Assembly (NCBI GenBank): GCA_934047225.1
Contig: OW203983.1
Location: forward strand, 40,296,310-40,360,309
Origin: Ypsolopha sequella
Taxonomy: Eukaryota > Arthropoda > Insecta > Lepidoptera > Ypsolophidae
Reading direction: 5' to 3'
Length of the DNA: 64,000 nucleotides
Shown: positions 58,901 to 64,000 of the stretch, in pieces
Numbering within the stretch: position 1 is the first letter of the stretch
Layout of the letters: each line of letters begins with the position of its first letter
Made by a program: the position numbers and the translations under genes
Notes under the pieces: generated by a model
Told to the model about the DNA's origin: nothing
Databases searched by the model: none
Seen by the model: only the letters and a program-made list of their open reading frames with translations

Positions 58901-61900
58901 CATCACCAATTTTCAAAGACAATACAGATTCGATGAGAAAAAAATATGACAGCAATCTCGACGCAGTACAGAATTGACTATTGATTCTATGATTTTCCGT
59001 AATTAACTGGCGATTATTGAATATTTCATGATGAAATTCAGTGAATGACTGGTAAGACTTGATGCTTCATGATTTGGAATAATGTTCAGTGACACTCCGT
59101 GACAGAACCTTGAGAAAAATTGAGAAAACGGTTTGTTTACATAGTCCACAATTTCTATTGACGGCGACTTTACGCTATATTTTACTCTAAAGGTTTTATT
59201 ATATTTTTATTTGTTGTCTTTGGTTAATAGGTATGTGTTGATTATTATACTAACTTGTCAGAGTTATCTCCGATGGGATTGTACATATCCTTCAGAGAGT
59301 TGGGAGCGCATGACTCTCCGAAGAATTCTGTAGCTGATTTAACGTGGTTGTTGCAATCTGTGATCTTCAGGCCACCTTCTCGCATCAGCTGGAGAAATAA
59401 AGATAAGCATCAGCTGGAGAAATAAAGATTAGCAAGAGCTTTTTCAAACAATGTTCATCTTACAGGTCTTCTCGGCTTTGTACATAATATATGAGCACCT
59501 GTAACATATTTCTTGAAAGATATTGGGATGTGCCTGTTTGGATGTCGGTGTGCACATCCGGATTCCTTTCGGACTAAAATACATTTGCTATTATCTATCA
59601 CACAAAGTTCATTATCATTATCAAATAATGTTCATTACAAAGTTTTACTTGCACTGCCCAACAGGCTGTTTCTTTGAACATAAAAACTAACTTTGGGTAT
59701 ATAAATTTACCTATATGATATGCGCCAAATTGAGAAGTTGTTTGCCTATTTTCAGCATATTTTTTTTTTTAAATTACTTCCAGAAAATTTTACCAGACTT
59801 GCACAATTTCAACCTAGCTATTTTAGATGTATAAAAATGGTCTGATGTAGATATTAGTATATATAAGCTAATTATTATATCAAATAAGATGGTTTCAAAC
59901 TTACCACATGTATAGGCATCACCCAGCCAGCTAGTGCCCCGACACCTGGGAAGCAGGCCTTTGCCCCTCGCAGCGCTTGAAGCCCTATGCCTGGCTGCAC
60001 TTGCGGTAGACCGCCTTTGTTCACTACTGCCACTGCATACTGATAGGGCTCTCCACGACCATATAGCTAAGAATAACAAATTTTAACTTTAAGGCAGTCA
60101 CACAATAAAAACATATGATAGTGGTCGGACTATAGGAGAGCAAAACAAAGAGTCCAGGGCAAGATTTGACAGCACAGTGAGATCTCGTGAATGCCTCCTG
60201 TTTAGTGTTGTAGGATATTGCTTATGATTATAAGAAAAGTGCATTGCTTCTTCAAGTATTCTGATATAAGGAGACATACCAAAACAAGCCAAGATTTGCG
60301 GAGGGAATGTACCTTGTGACAATAGGATAGTTACAAACCTCTAAGCAATTAGGTATTATATCAGTAATTAGATCTGTCTAAGCCTAGCAAAAATAGAAAT
60401 GTTAAATTTTACCTCTTGCATGATGGGTACCAAGGAATGGTATCTTCCAGCAATATACACCTCTCCGGCATCCAAGGCCAGGAGGGAAGCCTCACCTCTG
60501 TCCACCCAGGTCATACATTCTTCTGTGTCAAATGCCTGAAACATGTTTCGTTTAAGACACTAGACAACATGGCTACAGACTTGAATGGCATTAGGTTTGG
60601 CTGTGAGTGCAGAAACATTTTAGTTAAGACATCAGTTATTATTGTACAGTTGTCAGCAGTTCAAGCTCCTTAATTGTCAGGGAGTATAGCAGCTATGATG
60701 CCGCAACAAGAACTACCAATAGATAGCCCAATTCCATACATACTACTACCAACTATTATGTAAATTAATTCATAAATTTATATATAACAACGGCTCACCT
60801 CAATACGTGTTTTGATTGGGAAAGCCAACCAGTTTCAGCAGATTTAGACTGCCTTCATCTGGGCGAGTGAAGACGTTTATGCGACGACGTGACGTGAGTG
60901 TGAGGCGTAACGTCGTCGCGTAAACGTCTTCAATCGCTCAGATGAAGGCAGTCTAAATCTGCCGAAACTGGTCGGGTTTCCCAATCAAAACACATATTGA
61001 GGTGAGCCGTTTTTATATATAAATCATGAATTATCCTCAAGTCTCATTTAATTCAATTTATTTATATTCTAACATGGTAAAGGAGAATACCAGGGAATCG
61101 AACCCAATTATTTATAGATTTATTTAGTAGATTTATTAAAATTATAAAACTGATTTATAAAACTGATTATAAAACTGATCAACAGTTTTTAGATTTTACT
61201 TAAATCTGGAATTCTAACATCAAAATAAAAAATATTTGGGTATTTTTATTTCCGTTTAGGTCCAAGACTGCATATAATAATGTACTCTGTGGTCCAAGAC
61301 AAAAGGCCAATGTGTCAACCAAGTCACCTGAATCCCTGAATCTTAATATGTTTTTTCAATGTTGCTGTTAAAATAAAAATATGTATCATCCTCAATCTAT
61401 AGTTATGATTCTGATTAGAGAGCATTAAAACTCTTTCGAATCAAGACTCTGTCAACCTCCTTCGCATTCCCCTCAGATAGAAAGAGTTTGTTGTGCTCTG
61501 TGATTTAGATCAAGACCCAGAAGTTTATAACCAGATTATAATAATACAAGGCTACCTACTTTTCTATACTTGGAACTGAGATGGATGATATAATTTCATT
61601 CTGTTACCTTCTATATTATATTTATTATTATTCGTAATAAATAATAAATATTATATATATAATACGTAATAAATAATGATCCATCAAAATCAAGAAGCTT
61701 ATAACCAAAATATTTTTTTATGGATATATATTCTGGATTTTTAAAAGAGGTTTTAGAGATGTGATTATTTATTAAGAAGAAATGGTCTTAAGGCCTAAAT
61801 CTTTGCAAGAATATGAAATGGTTCGTAACTCCTTTTTCCTTCATGAGTGCAGGGTAAGTTTGAATTGCGGATACTAATCTAAATGAGACTTGATAGGTTC

Positions 61901-62702
61901 ATTTTAGTCTTCTCAAAATGAACTAGGTTTGGTTTTGATGCAACAGCTTTGGGTTCGGTACGAGGTAAGGTATCTCTTCTTCCACTTCTATGGTAAATTG
62001 CCTGCCAATGCAACATTATCATTCACACAACCCAGCAATGCCAGGTTTCTGTCTAAGGCAGCCTTTAGAGATAGATACAAGTGGTTAGTTAATGGTACCG
62101 ATTCGGTGAAGCATGTCTTAACTTATTTGACAGGACGAAACTTAATTTAAGCATTCTGTCCTTGTCTTTTCGATAAAGAAAGAAAAAGACAGGACGCTTA
62201 AAATAAGGTTAGTCCTGTCAAATAAGTTAAGACATGTTATGCCAAATCGATACCATTGTGAGGTTAGTCAGTTCACCTATCTCTCCAGGCGATAGTGCAT
62301 GTTTGTTGTTATAACCATGTAAAGGGAACGAAGTAATGAAATAACATGATCTTACCCTCTTGCACTTTATCTCAATGAAGTTCTTCCCAAAGAGTCCTTT
62401 GTCTACTACCATTGTTGCTGCCAGCTTCTCACATTTTTGCTGCTCAAGTAAAGATATTGTGCACCAACTTAATACGTCTTGTCCCTCAACTTTTGGGTCA
62501 CCCGCTATACTGTTAGCTAGGGTCTCAAAGTAGTCACTTTTCACACCAACTGGGAATAAAATATTAATTATTTTTGAAGTACATACATATAGTCTTCGGC
62601 GATTAAAAACGTGTATAACCCATTATATATACATTTATTTGGAAACTGTTCCAACTTACCGATGAGTAATCCAAAAAACGTTAATGAATTTTGAAAATAC
62701 AT
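37984..62702 (-). CDS. Transferrin, two-lobed, putative GPI-anchored (Tsf2/Tsf3-like)
   Basis: Seventeen coding exons in minus order: 62660-62702, 62356-62549, 60413-60535, 59905-60066, 59255-59388, 57830-57996, 57414-57558, 56343-56555, 54833-54941, 53262-53444, 47981-48151, 46815-46984, 45826-45969, 44291-44402, 41888-41963, 39522-39681, 37984-38254. All are GT-AG and in frame: 858 aa. The N-terminus is a hydrophobic signal (SLTFFGLLIVG). N-lobe: WCTISLLEQQKC, Asp101, Tyr130, CFPGVGALAGW at 158-168, Tyr241, but Asp261 where His is usual (AFVRDTT). C-lobe: CPVKRATICVTS, Asp529, Tyr558, CHTGIGMAAGW at 581-591, His666 where Tyr is usual, His685. The anion-site Thr and Arg are lost in the N-lobe and Arg is lost in the C-lobe. 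The end is hydrophobic (HLLALGVFFVALLR), as for a GPI signal. Iron binding is doubtful; Tsf3-like more likely than Tsf1. Confidence 0.9.
38408..39405 (+). repeat. GGTTCCGTACC-type dispersed repeat, in transferrin intron 16
   Basis: Starts AAGGTTCCGTACCTAAAGGG with TCCGCTGTCCGTCTATCCGT and ends GGTACGGAACCCTCAAGGCG, ACTCGCGCTCGACCGGTTTT. The long interior has diverged. Confidence 0.65.
39850..40620. repeat. LINE-like 3' tail and inverted flanks in transferrin intron 15
   Basis: A LINE-like tail ends AAATAAACCATTTGTATTTG near 40412. CTGTCCCCACGTG at about 39864 and CACGTGGGGACAAACAGG at about 40590 are inverted, suggesting a larger element around it. A poly-C run lies at about 40549-40561. Confidence 0.4.
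40621..42437. other. Transferrin intron sequence around exon 15
   Basis: AT-rich intron with only exon 15 (41888-41963) as coding content. No defined element recognised. Confidence 0.4.
42438..42726. repeat. Long-arm palindromic MITE in transferrin intron 14
   Basis: Arms of about 90 bp: TATAGTACGTTTCAAATACC, AAGGCCCCAT, TTAACAATAGGATTAGTGAT, and inverse. A second copy of the left tip lies at about 42524-42550. Confidence 0.85.
42989..43083 (+). repeat. Unnamed repeat, inverse partner at 46664-46757
   Basis: Shares GGGTGAATCATAAAATTATT, GAAAGTAGGATAGAGT and CAAAAGAGACGGC with the minus strand of 46664-46757. Both lie in transferrin introns. Confidence 0.7.
43160..43317 (+). repeat. SINE-type tail, CCACTTGCTGAACGGTGAAG family, copy 1
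   Basis: Tail module CCACTTGCTGAACGGTGAAG, GAGGAAACCTGCACGCCCTA, GCGATAGGGCTCACCA, AATCGTCGGTG without a tRNA-like head. Related: 47710, 49236 and 53548. Confidence 0.7.
43525..43692. repeat. Near-perfect hairpin MITE
   Basis: Arms GGGACCAATTTGTAGTTGTG, GACATCAAAATAAATAGGGT, GGAGCATTTTGT and inverse around a short TTTTACTGACTG loop. It lies in transferrin intron 13/14 territory. Confidence 0.85.
43951..44088. repeat. Palindromic MITE, GTGTTTAACTTTAGACAGTG family, copy 2
   Basis: Nearly identical to 18339-18476, including the core CGCCTTTTCTTTCATATT. Confidence 0.85.
44458..44745 (+). repeat. GGTTCCGTACC-type dispersed repeat, compact copy
   Basis: Compact full-length-looking copy: TTTAGGGTTCCGTACCCAAA at the start, TCTCATGAACCGTGATAGTT and GTTGCCGCTATAACAACATA inside, GGTACGGAACCCTTCGTGCG and AGCACTTGGCCGGTTTTTTC at the end. 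Common in moth and butterfly genomes. Confidence 0.85.
44907..45310 (+). repeat. ~400-bp dispersed repeat, copy 2
   Basis: Same orientation and block order as 36270-36690 (GCTCCATGAAACTTGCGA, AATCGTGCCGATTTCG). Lies in transferrin intron 13. Confidence 0.75.
46664..46757 (-). repeat. Unnamed repeat, partner of 42989-43083
   Basis: Inverse copy; see the partner for shared blocks. It lies just upstream (minus sense) of the exon 13 region, in transferrin intron 12. Confidence 0.7.
47710..47855 (+). repeat. SINE-type tail, CCACTTGCTGAACGGTGAAG family, diverged copy
   Basis: Diverged tail: CACTTGCTGATCGGTGAAG, TGGGACGCAAATCG, GAACACGAGTGTTGACTG. No head. Confidence 0.5.
48881..49026 (+). repeat. 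tRNA-derived SINE, copy 2
   Basis: Head CCTCGGTGGCGCAATTGG with B box GGTTCGAATC at 48931 and body CTAGTTTGTAATGCACTCTA, as at 9363. A cloverleaf can still be drawn (anticodon stem CTTGT/ACAAG), but the attached body marks a SINE. Lies in transferrin intron 10. Confidence 0.8.
49236..49505 (+). repeat. tRNA-derived SINE with CCACTTGCTGAACGGTGAAG tail, full copy
   Basis: Head AGCGGTAGCTCAGGGGTAAA with B box GGTTCGATCC at 49283, then TTTTTCGGAATTTATGTGCA and the tail module CCACTTGCTGAACGGTGAAG ... AATCGTCGGTG. An inverse copy of the tail end (CGGTACACCCGCGTTTCACC) lies immediately upstream at about 49200-49228. Confidence 0.8.
50345..50650. repeat. Inverted-end MITE with internal 114-bp tandem duplication
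   Basis: GGCCATTAACCACGTGATG at the left and CACGTGATTAATGGACGACC at the right are inverted. The right part is duplicated with a 114-bp period (about 50429-50536 and 50543-50650), including C-rich runs. Confidence 0.75.
51110..52440. repeat. GAATCCTGAGCG / TTTTTCACCTCACTA repeat in transferrin intron 10
   Basis: AGAATCCTGAGCGGAGTGAA with TTTCACCTTACTACAGCGAG (about 51140-51235) recurs at about 51785-51880 as AGAATCCTGAGCGTGGTGAG and TTTCACCTCACTAGCGAG, with an inverse fragment at about 52400 (CGAGCTAGTGAGGTGAAA). No coding potential recognised. Confidence 0.5.
53075..53241. repeat. Palindromic MITE, TAAAGCCGATTCTGAAG family, copy 2
   Basis: Starts TTAAAGCCGATTCTGAAGGC and ends in its inverse. 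It lies about 20 bp beyond the donor of transferrin exon 10. Confidence 0.85.
53548..53770 (+). repeat. tRNA-derived SINE with related tail
   Basis: Head GTAGCGGCGGCAGCTCAGTG, B box GGGTTCTAATCC at about 53599, then AAGTTTTTCGGAATCTGTGT and a diverged tail. Same family as 49236. In transferrin intron 9. Confidence 0.75.
53909..54296 (+). mobile_element. hAT element remnant
   Basis: Tips CAGGGGTTGGCAACC and GGTTGCCGACCCCTG are inverted. The interior keeps the end of a hAT transposase. A partial duplicate follows at about 54490-54740. Confidence 0.75.
54004..54150 (+). pseudogene. hAT transposase C-terminal dimerisation fragment
   Basis: Reads FGCTYLCEQTFSILN, a stop, then RKSKHSSQLTDEHLDVILRI. 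This is the C-terminal dimerisation pattern of hAT transposases (ZBED/GTF2IRD2 type). The internal stop and missing upstream domains make it a pseudogene. Confidence 0.75.
54490..54745 (+). repeat. Partial tandem duplicate of the hAT remnant
   Basis: Repeats 54087-54296 almost exactly (ACGTCTAAAATACTAGTCAA, CTAATGCGTTATTTATTATA). It ends with three tip copies in a row (GGTTGCCAACCCCTG, GGTCGCCGACCCCTG, GGTTGCCGACCCCTG). Confidence 0.8.
55195..55345. repeat. Imperfect hairpin in transferrin intron 8
   Basis: GCGAAAACAGACGCACACAT, GACGCGTACGTA is matched in inverse by TACGTACGAGTC, GTGCGCCTGTTTTCAC. The open frame just after it (to 55558) has no recognisable domain. Confidence 0.55.
55694..55958. 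repeat. Inverted-end MITE in transferrin intron 8
   Basis: ATACTGGGGTGTTATGATGA, AGTTGCGGAAGCCG at the left is matched by CGGCTTCCGCAACATCATCT, TAACACCCTGTAT at the right. No coding content. Confidence 0.75.
55959..56122. repeat. Palindromic MITE adjacent to the previous one
   Basis: GGCTTCCAGTCTTCTGTACG, TCCCCCAAG is matched in inverse by CTTGGGGGACGTACAGAAGA, CGGGAAGCC. It directly abuts the MITE at 55694-55958. Confidence 0.7.
56762..56873 (+). repeat. Half copy of the 60782-61019 MITE
   Basis: Matches the left arm (CCAGTTTCAGCAGATTTAGA, CTGCCTTCATCTGGGCGAGT) and stops after the centre. In transferrin intron 7. Confidence 0.8.
57615..57782. repeat. Palindromic MITE, TAAAGCCGATTCTGAAG family, copy 3
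   Basis: Starts TATAAAGCCAATTCTGAAGG and ends CTTCAGAATCGGCTTTAT, in the 271-bp intron between transferrin exons 6 and 7. Confidence 0.85.
58242..59170 (-). mobile_element. TA-flanked Tc1/mariner/IS630-type element, internally deleted
   Basis: Inverted ends CAGTAGCCGTCAACAGAAAT, TGTGGACTATGTAAACAAA and inverse, with TA outside each tip (58240-58241, 59171-59172). The tips are related to those at 21821-22905 (AAGTC..., TCAATAGAA, TATGTAAACAA pattern). It contains the C-terminal half of a DDE transposase. It lies in transferrin intron 5. Confidence 0.85.
58362..58955 (-). pseudogene. C-terminal DDE transposase of IS630/Tc1 type, broken
   Basis: Two minus-strand pieces of one protein are split by a stop and small gap near 58728-58754. 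The upper piece has NINNAPYHSRQIEKAPNMSW and WLREKEIKFQETES, where the first Asn (usually the DNAPYH Asp) has replaced a catalytic acid. The lower piece has VTVLRLPPYHCELNPIELIW, the signature before the third acid, then AQVKGYVGRNNKI and an acidic tail. The N-terminal half is absent, consistent with the 929-bp internally deleted element. Not functional. Confidence 0.8.
60782..61019. repeat. Perfectly folded MITE in transferrin intron 2
   Basis: Arms AACGGCTCACCTCAATACGT, CCAGTTTCAGCAGATTTAGA, GAAGACGTTTATGCGACGAC and inverse around GACGTGAGTGTGAGG. A half copy is at 56762. Confidence 0.85.
61020..62355. other. Transferrin intron 2 remainder
   Basis: AT-rich, with the MITE at 62095-62254 near its right end. 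The frame at 61929-62150 has no recognisable domain. Confidence 0.5.
62095..62254. repeat. Palindromic MITE, GACAGGACTAA family, best-preserved copy
   Basis: TACCGATTCGGTGAAGCATG, TCTTAACTTATTTGACAGGA and inverse, core CTTGTCTTTTCGATAAAG. Near-perfect hairpin, in transferrin intron 2. Confidence 0.85.
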
Positions 62703-64000
62703 TTTGTTCAGTCAACAGTTTCACAGATATTGATTTGTGTAGTACTTATGTGGTTGATGTAAGTGTATTTTAACACATTTTTAACGACAAAATTGGTATA
62801 ATTAGCTTTTTAAAATTACAAACAAACCACACCCGTAACTTTTTCTAATCTATATACGGCTTTTTTTATAATAAGTTTTACGGCCCTGGAAACTAGTCCT
62901 TTTGAGCAAATATACGGCTTTTGGTACTCAGTGTTGCCAGATGAATTCTGGTTCAAGTCGCCAAAAAATGCCCAATATTTTTATTGAACACTAGCTTAAA
63001 ATCGCCCAGTTATGGGTCAGATAGCCTAAGTAACTATTTTTATTATTTACTTACATACAAAAGTTAACATTTTTCTTCTTTTAGGATAAAACTTTTTGGG
63101 TTAGAAATAAATTAAACAACGTTATATGAATAAATGAAACAATTTCGGGGAAATTCCCTGGTTATTTCTCGATTTGCTAAATGAACTCAAAGATAAAGTT
63201 GATTATAGATCACAAAATCATACCTTTTATGTACTTTAAGAATATCTATGATTTACAAATGGTTTGAGTATTTCGTTTGTACCATAGACTTAGACTTAAA
63301 TTTCTAAGTCTATGGTTTGTATGAACTAGGACGGCCTCTTTAAGGCTTAGATTTAAAATTTATATTTTGCACTACCTAATATTAATACCTACCTATTGTA
63401 CTTTCAGTACAAATGAACTGGTTTCCATGGTTTCCACTATAAACTTTTCATAGAAAACCAGTGCAAAAGAGAGCCGAAATGTTATGTTAAAAGTTAGGTA
63501 TGGCGCATGGCGAGTCACAGAACGTAAATATTATTTTTTTATGACAATCCAGAAAAAAATATAGTTGGAAACATTAATTTTGTAGTGGAAAGACTGGAAA
63601 GTATTACTTTTGAAGAGCGTATGTAGTATTTATTTATAACCGTATTTTTTTGTAGTGCTTTACACTGTTTATTCTGAGGTTTTATTGTAAATGGTGATAT
63701 ATTATCTATGAGCCTACAACATACACCAACGAGATGGCATGTTAGGTGGTCGTCGTCTGACATTAAAACTGAACGTAGCTGTGTGCTATAATCGAACATG
63801 TGGTTTTGATGGTTTTGACATTTTGTTTTGGGTTTGAATCCGGCGTGTTTTGGACGAGAAAATTTCAATTTTGATATTAGGTATTTATTAGAAGAGACAA
63901 ATTAATTTTATTTAGCATGAATACCTTTTTTTTTTAAACCTTAGTAACAAATCTACATATTTCTTTCCTATTTACACATTGCTGGAATGCTAAAAGTCTC
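62703..64000. other. Upstream region of the transferrin gene
   Basis: Should hold the transferrin promoter and 5' UTR next to 62702. The rest is AT-rich with no recognisable gene or repeat. The frame at 63539-63868 has no domain pattern. Confidence 0.4.

Noticed and set aside
1..64000. CRISPR array, bacterial operon or telomeric (TTAGG)n array
   Set aside because: No regularly spaced direct repeats of that kind and no TTAGG tract were seen; the window is a eukaryotic chromosome interior.

Overview
This is a eukaryotic, AT-rich, intron- and transposon-dense window that looks like a moth or butterfly (Lepidoptera). The support is the gene set (an insect-type telomerase without an N-terminal TEN domain, a transferrin, a ZAD zinc-finger gene) together with repeats typical of Lepidoptera, such as tRNA-derived SINEs and the repeat that opens GGTTCCGTACC and closes near TTGGCCGGTTTTT. 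The order was judged by eye; no database search was run.

Host genes from left to right: the 5' end of a ZAD zinc-finger gene (minus, 662-1027, continuing off the left edge); a low-molecular-weight protein tyrosine phosphatase (plus, four exons, 6451-10360); a C18orf21/Snm1-like RNase MRP subunit candidate (plus, three exons, 14643-19478); glycerate kinase (minus, single exon, 19803-21248), convergent with the previous gene; telomerase reverse transcriptase (plus, single exon, 34134-36269); and a two-lobed transferrin with a hydrophobic C-terminus (minus, 17 coding exons over 24.7 kb, 37984-62702). The splice models keep frame across every junction: 158, 249, 481, 711 and 858 aa for the complete host genes.

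Mobile DNA fills most of the rest. An element with ~300-bp inverted ends carries a broken PIN/FEN-like gene (2311-5141). A MULE with an intact transposase and a target duplication sits inside intron 2 of the RNase MRP subunit gene (15066-17687). An 8-bp-TSD hAT-like MITE carries a nested TA-flanked element (21430-22965). A decayed THAP-domain element lies at 23613-26406. A PIF/Harbinger element has both genes open, a transposase (28576-30013) and a Myb-like partner (31789-33677). A second TA-flanked Tc1/mariner/IS630-type element lies in transferrin intron 5 (58242-59170). There are also hAT remnants, SINEs, LINE 3' tails and at least ten palindromic MITE families, several present more than once.

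The host genes have no evident common pathway. The most notable loci are the compact intronless telomerase, the transferrin with altered iron- and anion-binding residues in both lobes, the candidate RNase MRP zinc-ribbon subunit, the poorly described PIN-like TIR element, and nested insertions for which an empty site or an exact target duplication can be read inside the window.
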